Part shown: piece by piece, positions 29,089-37,333 of the stretch | How positions within the stretch are numbered: position 1 is the stretch's first letter | Layout: the number at the start of each line of letters is the position of its first letter | From: Actinomadura cremea | Lineage (GTDB): Bacteria; Actinomycetota; Actinomycetes; Streptosporangiales; Streptosporangiaceae | Reading direction: 5' to 3' | Length of the DNA stretch: 64,000 bases | Assembly (NCBI RefSeq): GCF_014648495.1 | Contig: NZ_BMRF01000002.1 | Coordinates: forward strand, 816,392 to 880,391 | The notes under the pieces: model-generated | What the model was told of the DNA's origin: nothing | Database searches by the model: none | The model's input: only the letters and a program-made list of their open reading frames with translations | Program-made: the position numbers and the translations under genes

Positions 29089-30507
29089 GTGTGCCCCATT
29101 TCCGCCACTGCCGAAGCGCTCGCCGCCGCCCTGCCCGGTGCCCGCCTCATCACCGACCCCGACGTCCTCGCGAGCGTCGGCCACGACGACGCCGAATGGG
29201 CCCCGGTCGGCGAGCCGGTCGCGGCGCTGCGCGCCCGCTCGGCCGACGAGGTGGCGCGCGCCGTCGCCGCCTGCGCCGACCTGCGGATCCCCGTCGTGCC
29301 GCGCGGCGCGGGGACGACCGGGCTGTCCGGCGGCGCCAACGCCGTCGACGGCTGCCTCGTGCTCGACCTGGCGGCCATGGACTCCGTCGTCGAGATCGAC
29401 GCCGAGAACATGGTCGCGGTCGTCCAGCCCGGCGTCGTCAACGACGACCTGAAGAAGGCCGTCGCCGAGCACGGCCTCTGGTACCCGCCGGACCCCGCCA
29501 GCGCGCCCTGGTCGACCATCGGCGGCAACGTCGCCACCAACGCGGGCGGCCTGTGCTGCCTGAAGTACGGCGTGACCCGCGACTACGTCCTCGGCCTGCA
29601 GGCGGTCGCCGGCGGCCCCGCCGGCGCCTACGGCACCCGCGTCGACCTCGGCCGCCGCACCACCAAGGGCGTCGCCGGCTACGACCTCACCGGCCTGTTC
29701 GTCGGCTCCGAGGGCACCCTCGGCGTCGTCACCGAGGTCACCCTCCGGCTCCGGCCCGCCCGCCGCGACGCGCCCCGCACCGTCGTCGGCGCCTTCGACG
29801 ACCTCGTCTCCGCGGGCCGCGCCGTCGCCGAGGTCACCTCCCGCGGCCTCGTCCCCGCCGCCCTCGAACTCCTCGACCGCGCCTGCCTGGAGGCCGTCGA
29901 GGAGTGGAAGCACCTCGGTCTCGGCGACGGCGCCGAGGCCCTCCTGCTCGCGAGCGTCGACACGCCCGGCCCGTCCGGCGACGACGAGGCCGCCGCCGTC
30001 GCGTCGATCTTCCGGGACGCGGGCGCCGCGTGGGCCGAGCAGTCCACCGACCCCGTCGAGGCCGAGGCCCTCTTCGAGGCCCGCCGCCTCGCCTACCCGG
30101 CGCTCGAACGGCTCGGGCCCGTCCTCACCGAGGACGTCTGCGTGCCCCGCTCGTCCGTCCCGGCCATGCTCGCCCGCACCGGGGAGATCGGCCGCCGGCA
30201 CGGCGTCCGCATCGCCACGATCGCCCACGCGGGCGACGGCAACCTGCACCCGCTGCTCATCACCCCGCCCGGCGACGACGCCGCCCGCGCCGCCGCGCAG
30301 GCCGCGTTCGAGGAACTGCTGCGGGCCGCGATCGACCTGCGCGGCACCGTCACCGGCGAGCACGGCGTCGGCCTGCTCAAACGCGGCGGCATGCAGCGCG
30401 AACTCCCTCTCGGCGTCCGTGCGATGCAGCAGGCCGTCAAGCGGGCGCTCGACCCCCTGAACCTCTTCAACCCGGGCAAGGTCATCGGCGACGATCCCGA
30501 CCTCTGA
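29089..30507 (+). CDS. GlcD-like FAD-linked oxidase (glycolate/lactate dehydrogenase family)
   Basis: PCMH-type FAD enzyme of 472 aa oxidising a 2-hydroxy acid such as glycolate or D-lactate. The FAD-binding half has PRGAGTTGLSGGANAVDG (about 72-90), TIGGNVATNAGGLCCLKYGV and the loop VGSEGTLGVVTEVTLRLRPA. The C-terminal cap has the conserved IATIAHAGDGNLHPL and GEHGVGLLKRGGMQREL. The GTG at 29089 was preferred because an upstream in-frame GTG lies in a palindrome; either is possible and the ribosome binding site is weak. The gene is downstream of the GAF-PucR regulator and 38 bp upstream of an SDR, so the three form a probable catabolic unit. No GlcE or GlcF partners are adjacent. Confidence 0.88.
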   Translation: MCPISATAEALAAALPGARLITDPDVLASVGHDDAEWAPVGEPVAALRARSADEVARAVAACADLRIPVVPRGAGTTGLSGGANAVDGCLVLDLAAMDSVVEIDAENMVAVVQPGVVNDDLKKAVAEHGLWYPPDPASAPWSTIGGNVATNAGGLCCLKYGVTRDYVLGLQAVAGGPAGAYGTRVDLGRRTTKGVAGYDLTGLFVGSEGTLGVVTEVTLRLRPARRDAPRTVVGAFDDLVSAGRAVAEVTSRGLVPAALELLDRACLEAVEEWKHLGLGDGAEALLLASVDTPGPSGDDEAAAVASIFRDAGAAWAEQSTDPVEAEALFEARRLAYPALERLGPVLTEDVCVPRSSVPAMLARTGEIGRRHGVRIATIAHAGDGNLHPLLITPPGDDAARAAAQAAFEELLRAAIDLRGTVTGEHGVGLLKRGGMQRELPLGVRAMQQAVKRALDPLNLFNPGKVIGDDPDL

Positions 30508-30544
30508 TACAAAGGTCGCGAAACGTCGCACCTGGGAGGCCGCC

Positions 30545-31315
30545 GTGGACGCCGAGAAGCTCCGGACCCTGTTCGACCTGACCGGACGCGTAGCGATCGT
30601 CACCGGCGGCACCCGCGGGATCGGACGGGCGATCGCCGAGGGCTTCGTCGCCGCCGGTGCGAGCGTCGTCGTCGCCAGCCGCAAGCCCGAGCCCTGCGCC
30701 GAGACCGAGGCGCACCTGAAGGCGATGGGCGGCGCGGCCCTCGGCGTCCCGACCCACCTCGGCGACCTCGACGCGCTCGACGCCCTCGTCGCCCGCACCG
30801 CCGACACGTTCGGCCGCATCGACATCGTCGTCAACAACGCCGCGAACCCGCTCGCCCAGCCCCTCGGCGGCCTCACCCCCGAGGCGTTCGCGAAGTCGCA
30901 GGACGTCAACGTCCGCGGCCCCGTGTTCCTCGTCCAGCGCGCCCTCGACCACCTCACCGAGAGCCCCTGCGCCGCCGTCCTCAACGTGATCTCCGCGGGC
31001 GCCTTCATGTGGTCGCCCGGCGTCGCCATGTACGCCGCCGCGAAGGCCGCGATGGCGTCCTACACCCGCTCGATGGCCGCCGAGTTCGCGCCCCGCGGCA
31101 TCCGCGTGAACGCCCTCGCCCCCGGCACCGTCGACACCCTCATGGTCCGCAACAACCCGCCCGAGATCCAGGACGCGATGGCCACCGCCGCCCTCCAGGG
31201 CCGCATGGCCGACCCCGACGAGATGGTCGGCCCCGCCCTCTTCCTCGCCTCGGACGCCGCGAGCTTCGTCACCGGCCAGACCCTCCTCGCCGACGGCGGC
31301 CTCGTCCCCCGCTGA
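30545..31315 (+). CDS. Short-chain dehydrogenase/reductase
   Basis: Classical SDR of 256 aa. NAD(P)-binding TGGTRGIGRA is near residue 20, NNAANP near 98, and the catalytic triad is S150, Y163 and K167 (MYAAAKAAM). The C-terminal GRMADPDEMVGPALFLASDAASFVTGQTLLADGG is standard for the family. GTG at 30545 follows CTGGGAGG. It is 37 bp after the FAD oxidase and likely cotranscribed with it. Substrate not predictable. Confidence 0.92.
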   Translation: MDAEKLRTLFDLTGRVAIVTGGTRGIGRAIAEGFVAAGASVVVASRKPEPCAETEAHLKAMGGAALGVPTHLGDLDALDALVARTADTFGRIDIVVNNAANPLAQPLGGLTPEAFAKSQDVNVRGPVFLVQRALDHLTESPCAAVLNVISAGAFMWSPGVAMYAAAKAAMASYTRSMAAEFAPRGIRVNALAPGTVDTLMVRNNPPEIQDAMATAALQGRMADPDEMVGPALFLASDAASFVTGQTLLADGGLVPR

Positions 31316-31400
31316 CCCGCGCGGCACGCCCCGGATCACGCCCGCGAACCGCCCCGTCCGGCGGTGGTTGGTGTGTGGGGGGCCGGGTAGTAGCGGCGAG

Positions 31401-32486
31401 ATGACCAACGGCAAAGGGTTCGACGTCCTTCCGTCCCCCTTGCGGAAGGCGGCGGCGGTCGCGGCGTGCTTCCTGCTCATCGCCGCGGCCGTCGGGCTGC
31501 TCGTCTACCTCCTGGTGCGGCTCGCGCCGCTGACGATGGCGATCATCGCGGCGCTGCTGCTGACCGCGCTGATGTCGCCGGTCGCGCGGGTGACGCGGCG
31601 GCTGCGGGCGCCCGCCTGGGCCGGGGCGCTCGCCGGGCTGCTCACCCTGCTCCTCGCGATCGCCGGGCCGGTCGCGCTCGTCACCGGGCAGGCCGCCGAC
31701 CAGTGGGAGCAGATGCGGCGGGGGCTCACCACGGGGCTCGACCGGGCCCGCGACCAGCTCGTCAACGGGCCGCTGCCGATCAGCGAGCGGCAGCTCGACA
31801 GCGTCGTCGACGCGATCACCCGGGCGGCGCAGCGGTCGTCGCCCGACCCGGTCGCGGGCGCCAGCATGGCGGCGGAGGTGCTGGCCGCCGCGCTCATCGC
31901 GCTGTTCCTACTGTTCTTCATGTTGAAGGACGGCAAGACGATGTGGGGCTGGCTCGTGCGGCTCGCGCCCGAACGGCGGCGCGCGCGGATCGACGCGGCG
32001 GGGCGGGCCGGATGGCGGGCGCTGGTGTCGTACGTGCACGGCATCGTCGTGATCGCCCTGGTGGACGCGATCGGCATCGGGCTCGCGCTCGTCCTGATCG
32101 GCGTCCCGTTCGCGCTGCCGCTGACGCTGCTGACGTTCGTCGCGGCCTTCGTCCCTATCGCGGGCGCGATCATCGCGGGGGCGGCGGCGGTGCTCATCGC
32201 GTTCGTCGGCGGCGGGGTCACCGACGCGCTGCTGGTGCTCGCGGCGGTGATCGTGGTGCAGCAGGCCGAGAGCCACCTGCTGCAACCGCTGATCATGGGC
32301 CGCACCCTGCACCTGCACCCGGTGGTGATCATCGGCGCGGTGACGGCCGGGACCCTGCTCGCGGGGATCGCGGGCGCGGTCATCGCCATGCCGATCGTCG
32401 CGGTCGTGTACCGCGTGTCGTCCGTCCTGGCGGGCCGCGACGGGCCTACCGGACGGGCGTCGCCGGAGCCGGCAGAGCCCGCTTGA
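31401..32486 (+). CDS. AI-2E (YdiK/TqsA) family permease
   Basis: Membrane protein of 361 aa with eight segments, in two bundles separated by a hydrophilic region (about 90-160). Conserved stretches include PITALGIGLALVLIGVPFALPLTLLTF-like segments and the C-terminal HLLQPLIMGRTLHLHPVVII, diagnostic of the AI-2E family. ATG at 31401 is preferred; the ribosome binding site is poor. It overlaps the convergent acyl-CoA ligase by 41 bp at the 3' ends. Substrate unknown; many members do not transport AI-2. Confidence 0.87.
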   Translation: MTNGKGFDVLPSPLRKAAAVAACFLLIAAAVGLLVYLLVRLAPLTMAIIAALLLTALMSPVARVTRRLRAPAWAGALAGLLTLLLAIAGPVALVTGQAADQWEQMRRGLTTGLDRARDQLVNGPLPISERQLDSVVDAITRAAQRSSPDPVAGASMAAEVLAAALIALFLLFFMLKDGKTMWGWLVRLAPERRRARIDAAGRAGWRALVSYVHGIVVIALVDAIGIGLALVLIGVPFALPLTLLTFVAAFVPIAGAIIAGAAAVLIAFVGGGVTDALLVLAAVIVVQQAESHLLQPLIMGRTLHLHPVVIIGAVTAGTLLAGIAGAVIAMPIVAVVYRVSSVLAGRDGPTGRASPEPAEPA

Positions 32487-33927
32487 GGATCTTGCCGGTG
32501 GGGCCGACAGGCAGTTCGTCCAGGAACCGGATCTGCCTCGGGTACTTGTACGCGGCGACCCGTTCGCGCACCCAGTCGCGCAGCTCGCCGGCGCTGGCCG
32601 GGGCGCGCAGCGCCACCACCGCCGTGATCTCCTCGCCGACCTCCGGGTGCGGGACGCCGACGACCGCGGCCTGCCGGACGGCCGGGTGCTCGTACAGGAC
32701 CTCCTCGACCTCGCGGGGATAGACCGTGTAGCCCGCCCGGATGATCACGTCGCGGCGGCGGTCGACGAGGTAGAAGACGCCGTCGTCGTCGGAGCGGCCC
32801 AGGTCGCCGGTGTGGAACCAGCCGTCCCGGATCGCCTCGGCGGTGGCCTCGGGGTTGTTCCAGTAGCCCTTCATCACGTTGGGCCCGCGCACGACGATCT
32901 CCCCGATCTCGCCGTGCGGGAGCTCGCGGCCGTCGTCGCCGACGACCCGCATCTCGACGCCGTGGATCGGGCGGCCGATCGAGCCGGGGCGGCGGCCCGC
33001 GCCGGCCCGGTTGGACGCAGCCAGCGGCGAGGTCTCGCTCAGCCCGTAGCCCTCGATGATCCGGCAGCCGTGCTGCTCGTAGGCGCGCAGGACGTCCAGG
33101 GGGAGTGCGGCGCCCCCGGACACGCAGCTGCGCAGGAGCGAAAGGTCGGACACGGCCGGATGGTCGAGCAAGGCGATGAACATCGCCGGGACCCCGTGGA
33201 AGACGGTCACGCCGTCCCGTCTGACCACCTCCAGGGCGCGTCCGGCGTCGAACCGTTCGAGGAGGGTGAGCCGCCCGCCCGCGTGGACGGTCGCGTTCAG
33301 CGCGCACGTCTGCCCGAACGCGTGGTACAGCGGGAGCGCGCCGAGGACGACGTCGTCGACGCCGAGCCCGTGCATCCGCGCCACCGTCGCGGCGTTGCCG
33401 CCGAGGTTCGCGTGCGTCAGCTCGATGCCCTTGGTGGGGCCGGTCGTCCCCGCGCTGTAGAGGATCACCGCGGTGCCGTCGCCGGACGTGCCGGCGACGT
33501 CCTCCTCGGGCGGCACGCCGCGCAGGAGCCGGGTCCATTCGCCCGGCACCACGAACATGTAGTCGGTGCGGGTGCCGGCCGTCCCCGCCTCGACGGTCTC
33601 CGCGTACGCGTGCCAGGCGATCACCAGCCGGGCCGTGCAGTCGCTCAGGTACGCGGCGATCTCGCGCCGCTTCAGCAGCGGATCCAGCGGGACGACCACC
33701 GCCCCGATCCGCAGGATGCCGTAGTAGACGACGGCGAACTCGGGCACGTTGGGGAGCATCACCGCGACCCGGTCGCCCGGCCCGATCCCGCGCCGCCGCA
33801 GCAGCGCGCCCGTCCGCGCGCTCCGCAGTTCCAGCTCGCGGTAGCCGAGTCCCTCCCGGTCGAGCGTGAGGGCCGTGCGTCCGCCGAACCGTTCGGCGGC
33901 GGCCCGGAGCCGCTCAGCGAGATTCAT
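32446..33927 (-). CDS. AMP-forming acyl-CoA ligase
   Basis: ANL-superfamily acyl-CoA synthetase of 493 aa. The ATP-binding loop is SAGTTGPTKG (around residue 163), followed by EGYGLSETSP and the hinge GDLGRSDDDGVFYLVDRRRDVI. The catalytic lysine of the C-terminal subdomain lies in GPTGKILKRAL. Medium- or long-chain fatty acid or aromatic acid is the likely substrate. The start ATG at 33927 overlaps the stop of the PucR-type gene by 14 bp, so the two are coupled. At the 3' end it overlaps the AI-2E gene by 41 bp. Confidence 0.9.
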   Translation of the reverse strand: MNLAERLRAAAERFGGRTALTLDREGLGYRELELRSARTGALLRRRGIGPGDRVAVMLPNVPEFAVVYYGILRIGAVVVPLDPLLKRREIAAYLSDCTARLVIAWHAYAETVEAGTAGTRTDYMFVVPGEWTRLLRGVPPEEDVAGTSGDGTAVILYSAGTTGPTKGIELTHANLGGNAATVARMHGLGVDDVVLGALPLYHAFGQTCALNATVHAGGRLTLLERFDAGRALEVVRRDGVTVFHGVPAMFIALLDHPAVSDLSLLRSCVSGGAALPLDVLRAYEQHGCRIIEGYGLSETSPLAASNRAGAGRRPGSIGRPIHGVEMRVVGDDGRELPHGEIGEIVVRGPNVMKGYWNNPEATAEAIRDGWFHTGDLGRSDDDGVFYLVDRRRDVIIRAGYTVYPREVEEVLYEHPAVRQAAVVGVPHPEVGEEITAVVALRAPASAGELRDWVRERVAAYKYPRQIRFLDELPVGPTGKILKRALPAPATPVR

Positions 33928-35266
33928 GCGCCGACGGTACGTCGGCGATCCCATCCTCCTCATTGGTCGCGGAGACCAGTCTTTTCCGGCCGGGATTGGT
34001 GGCCGGGGGCAACACGTCCTGGAGGGCGATGGCGACCAGCAGATCGACCAGATCGGTGAAGTGCCGGAGGTTGCGGCCGGTCCGTTCCTGGATGCGGCGA
34101 AGGCGGTACTGCGCGGTGTTGTGGTGGATCTGGAGGTGCTCGGCGGCGGCGCGCAGGTTGAGGTCGGCGGCGGCGAACGCCCGGATCGTCGCCGTCAGCA
34201 CCCCGCCGCGCATCCGGTCCTCCGCCAGCAGGTCCAGGACGCGCGGGTCCACCAGGTGGCGCGCGGTGTCGTCCGCGCGCAGCGCCATGTACTCGAACGG
34301 CGAGATGCGCGGCAGCGCCGCCACGCCGCCGTCCTCGGGCAGGAACTCCAGCACGGCCCGCGCCTCCTGGAAGGCACGCGGGATCTCCGCCGTGCCCTCG
34401 ACGACGGTGCTGATGCCCATCGCCAGCACGATGTCCTCCTCCAGGAGGTCCCGCTGGACGGCCTGGAGCCGGTCGCACAGCTCCCCGGGGTCGCCGCCGG
34501 GGCCGAGCGCGGGCACGGCCACGATCTCCGACTGCCGCACGACCGCGAGCGTCCGGTGCCTGTCGACCCCGGTCCGGGCGATCGCCGCGCACGCCGCGTG
34601 CCGGGCGTCGGCCTCCCCGCCGAGCAGGACGGCCGCGACCACGACCAGCGGGGTGCGCGCCTCGGGGTTCAGGCCGTGCGCGTGGGCGGTCGCCAGCTGC
34701 GGCCCGCGTGTCGGCGCCTCGCCGTCCAGGAGGAGTTCCACCAGGTCGCGGGTCTCCTGGACGCTCTCCGCCGCGGCGTACCGCTGGAACTCCATGTACG
34801 CGTTGGCGGCGTGCGTGCTGGCGAAGTCGCAGTACCGCATCAGCGGCGACGCCAGTGTCAGCGCAGCCTCCTGGCCGGCGTACGAGCGGCCCGCGTGCTC
34901 CACCACCGCCTCCCAGAAGACCTGCTGGCCGACCCGGAAGGCGTTGATGTAGTCGGCGAGCGTGCATCCGGCCTGCGCGCGCCGCATCGACGCGCGGCGG
35001 CTGAAGGCGATGTCCTCGAAGGTGACCGTGCGCTCCTCCAGCAGCACGGCGAGCTTGGTGCGGTAGTGCCGGCCCACCTGTTCGTGGACGTCGGCGAGGA
35101 AGCCGTCCCCCCGGTCGGCGTACGCGGGGATCTCCGCCCGCATGGCCGTGACGGCCCGGTCGGCCAGTTCGTCGACGATGGTGAGGAGTTCGGCGAGAAT
35201 TCGTGATCGTTCGGTGCGGACCGTGTCCGCACCGGTGAGCGTTCCCGTGCTGAGGCCACCGGACAT
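33914..35266 (-). CDS. PucR/CdaR-type transcriptional regulator
   Basis: Regulator of 450 aa. It has an N-terminal RsbRD-like helical domain (about 20-180), a central GGDEF-like CdaR domain (about 200-340) and a C-terminal helix-turn-helix (about 370-430; NLRAAAEHLQIHHNTAQYRLRRI). ATG at 35266 is chosen; there is no strong ribosome binding site. It is the first gene of a two-gene unit with the acyl-CoA ligase. About 60 bp upstream lies one copy of a repeated palindromic element whose second copy stands just upstream of the liv ABC transporter. The regulator could therefore act on both operons. Confidence 0.85.
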   Translation of the reverse strand: MSGGLSTGTLTGADTVRTERSRILAELLTIVDELADRAVTAMRAEIPAYADRGDGFLADVHEQVGRHYRTKLAVLLEERTVTFEDIAFSRRASMRRAQAGCTLADYINAFRVGQQVFWEAVVEHAGRSYAGQEAALTLASPLMRYCDFASTHAANAYMEFQRYAAAESVQETRDLVELLLDGEAPTRGPQLATAHAHGLNPEARTPLVVVAAVLLGGEADARHAACAAIARTGVDRHRTLAVVRQSEIVAVPALGPGGDPGELCDRLQAVQRDLLEEDIVLAMGISTVVEGTAEIPRAFQEARAVLEFLPEDGGVAALPRISPFEYMALRADDTARHLVDPRVLDLLAEDRMRGGVLTATIRAFAAADLNLRAAAEHLQIHHNTAQYRLRRIQERTGRNLRHFTDLVDLLVAIALQDVLPPATNPGRKRLVSATNEEDGIADVPSAHESR

Positions 35267-35314
35267 GCCCGGATGATTCCTGTCACACCGGGCAGCGTCA
35301 ACGGCTCGTGACAA

Positions 35315-35388
35315 GTCCGAGACGTGGGCTGTTCTCCGCGGACAACTCCCCGCTCGCAGGTTGGGTGCCCACGCCCAATGCGGGTGGT
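35315..35388. repeat. Repeated palindromic element, copy 1
   Basis: Core GTTCTCCGCGGACAAC (near-palindrome), then a 9-bp variable spacer, then TTGGGTGCCCACGCCCAA (7-4-7 inverted repeat with one mismatch). Positions 35328-35380 match copy 2 at 36459-36511 in 46 of 53 bases without gaps, and similarity trails off on both sides. It begins about 50 bp upstream of the PucR-type gene start. Confidence 0.7.
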
Positions 35389-35668
35389 ACATGCATGAAC
35401 TTCCAGGTCATCTCCCGCGGAAGCGAGACGTGCAGGTCAAGGCCAGGGATGGTGCGGGTGTGATGTGGGGTGGCGGCCGAACTGCTCGATGCCCACTTGA
35501 AGGCCAGGCGGGGTTCCCCGGCACCTTCTCCGGCTGAACGACCGCGCGGACGGGCGGAGTTCGGCCCGTGGCACGTTCGAGACACGGCCCAACCGGTCGA
35601 GAAGGCGGCATCGGGTGCGGCGTTCTCGCGGGGAGCGCCGAACCGGGGCGAGGCGCGTGACACCGCTG
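35389..35668. other. Stretch with no supported gene between repeat copy 1 and the TetR remnant
   Basis: About 280 bp. Short open frames on both strands have no ribosome binding site and no recognisable domain. Composition is like the surroundings. It is probably part of a decayed region. Confidence 0.4.
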
Positions 35669-36190
35669 TCATCGCTCGCCGGGTTGCGTGATGCGCTCGA
35701 GCCATCGCCGCAGAAGGGCGATCTCGGCCGGCTCCAGGGCGTCGGTCCCGGCGAGATCGAGTTGCGCTTGCAGGTGCAGCGCGGTGGTGTGGAGCGTGTC
35801 GGCTCCGTCCCGGACGGTCGCCGTGGTCAGGACGTGCGAGAACACGGTGTCGCGCATGCGGTGGGACGGCGCGGGGTCCTCGAACAGGGCCGGGGTGGCG
35901 ATGTGGTCCAGGGCGGTTCCGACGTTGGCCGACAAGATCAGCCGAGCGGCGGTTCGCGGCGCGAGCTTCAGCGCGCCCGCCGCCGCGCACCGCGTGAGCG
36001 TCGCCACCAGCAGATCCATCACGCGGTCTCGCGCCGTCGAGCGCGACCACGGCCGCGGGGTGAACATCAGCTGGTAGAGGGCCGGGTTCGCCTGCGCGAA
36101 CGCCATGTGGCCGTCCCAGCCGGCGTGCAGGTCGGCGACCGGATCGCCGGTCCGCTCCTGGGCGGCCTTGAGGGCGGTGTCCGCCGTCAC
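35669..36190 (-). pseudogene. Truncated TetR regulator (ligand domain only)
   Basis: An open frame of 173 aa that begins directly in the C-terminal ligand-binding domain of a TetR regulator (DPVADLHAGWDGHMAFAQANPALYQLMF, residues about 16-43). The DNA-binding helix-turn-helix, normally the first 60 residues, is absent: an in-frame TAG stands just upstream of the first codon, and the next bases are a remnant of a different gene. The first codon, a GTG at 36190, has no ribosome binding site. It cannot bind DNA as a classical TetR protein. I infer a deletion that removed the 5' end. Confidence 0.7.
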
Positions 36191-36320
36191 CGATGCCTAC
36201 GTCGACGTTTACGGCGAGCGGGCCAGGGCGACCACGCTGGTCCTCGTCGAGGAGGTCCCCGATGGCGGCTGGGGCCTCGGCGGTGACGTGCTCACCGCCG
36301 GGATGCTCGGCCGCAGCTGA
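36187..36320 (+). pseudogene. 4-oxalocrotonate-tautomerase-like C-terminal remnant
   Basis: On the plus strand, from about 36187, reading VTDAYVDVYGERARATTL followed by VLVEEVPDGGWGLGGDVLT and a TGA at 36318-36320. This resembles the C-terminal half of small tautomerases (about 45 of the usual 70-130 residues). The N-terminus with the catalytic Pro1 is missing, and the fragment abuts the truncated TetR on the other strand. Confidence 0.5.
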
Positions 36321-36445
36321 CACTTCGCCGGGAGCCGGGCCAGGCGGGCGACCGCCCAGCCCGGCGCGGTCCGCCCGCCGGCGATGGCGGACGATGCTCT
36401 CACCGGCCGAAGCCGTGGAACGCGGTCGCGCGGGCGGGGAGTCCG

Positions 36446-36519
36446 GTCCGGGACGCTCGCTGTTCTCCGCGGACAACTCCCAGGACCGAGGTTGGGTGCT
36501 CGCGCCCAATGTGCGAGGT
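36446..36519. repeat. Repeated palindromic element, copy 2
   Basis: Second copy of the element at 35315-35388, in the same orientation on the plus strand, 1131 bp further on. GTTCTCCGCGGACAAC is intact here too. The aligned part is 36459-36511, ending 63 bp before the livG-like start, so the element is in that operon's promoter region. Confidence 0.7.
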
Positions 36520-36574
36520 GAGCCCGGATTTTACGCTGACGGCCCCTGTATCAGAACGCCGTTCAGGAGGCCGG

Positions 36575-37333
36575 ATGCTGGAGGTTCGCGAGCTCACCGT
36601 CCGCTTCGGCGGGATCACCGCGCTGGGAGGTGTCGGGTTCGCCGTCGATCGCGGTGAGATGGTCGGGCTGATCGGACCGAACGGCGCCGGGAAGACCACC
36701 CTGTTCAACTGCCTGACCCGCCGGTACGACGCCGACGAGGGCGCGATCGGCTACGAGGGCCGCGACCTGCTCGCCGTCGCCCCGCACGCGATCGTCGGGC
36801 TCGGCATCGCCCGCACGTTCCAGAACCTCGGCCTGTTCCCGCGCATGTCCGTCCGGGACAACGTCATGGTCGGCGCCCACCACCACGGCCGCGCCGGGTT
36901 CGTCGGCGCGAGCCTGCGGCTGCCGTCCGTGCGGCGCGAGGAGGCCCGGCTGCGCGGCGAGACCGCCGGGCTGCTCGAACGGCTGGACCTGACGGCCGTC
37001 GCCGACCATCCGGCCGCCGGACTGCCGTTCGGCACCCTCAAGCGGGTCGAGCTGGCCCGCGCCCTGGCCGCCCGTCCCCGGCTGCTCCTGCTGGACGAGC
37101 CCGTCAACGGCCTCAGCCACGGCGAGGTCGGGGAGTTCGCGGGCCTGCTCCAGTCGATCCGCGCGGACTTCGACGTGACCGTCATCGTCGTCGAGCACCA
37201 CATGGGCTTCGTGATGGGCACCTGCGACCGGGTCGTCTGCCTCGACTTCGGCAAGAAGATCGCCGAAGGCCCGCCCGAGGACGTCCAGCGCGACCCGGCC
37301 GTCATCGAGGCGTACCTCGGGGCCGCGGCATGA
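36575..37333 (+). CDS. livG: ABC transporter ATPase, LivG type (branched-chain amino acid family)
   Basis: 252-aa ATPase of the HAAT importer family. Walker A is GPNGAGKTT (about 34-42), a long family insert includes FQNLGLFPRMSVRDNVMVG, a degenerate signature lies before [20 protein letters not shown] (Walker B) and an H-loop is in VIVVEHHMG. The C-terminal NxxVIEAYLG tail is characteristic of LivG. ATG at 36575 has CAGGAGG in front. It overlaps livF by 4 bp and leads a five-gene operon. Substrate need not be an amino acid in actinobacteria; aromatic or short acyl compounds are possible. Confidence 0.93.
   Translation: MLEVRELTVRFGGITALGGVGFAVDRGEMVGLIGPNGAGKTTLFNCLTRRYDADEGAIGYEGRDLLAVAPHAIVGLGIARTFQNLGLFPRMSVRDNVMVGAHHHGRAGFVGASLRLPSVRREEARLRGETAGLLERLDLTAVADHPAAGLPFGTLKRVELARALAARPRLLLLDEPVNGLSHGEVGEFAGLLQSIRADFDVTVIVVEHHMGFVMGTCDRVVCLDFGKKIAEGPPEDVQRDPAVIEAYLGAAA

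Noticed and set aside
28840-30507. Extended upstream start for the FAD oxidase inside the PucR gene
   Set aside because: The extra N-terminus is a shadow of the PucR helix-turn-helix. The FAD domain begins only after 29089.
35298-36509. A 403-codon minus-strand frame spanning both copies of the repeated element
   Set aside because: Composition is random Arg/Pro-rich, it is antisense or out of frame to recognisable remnants, and it has no ribosome binding site.
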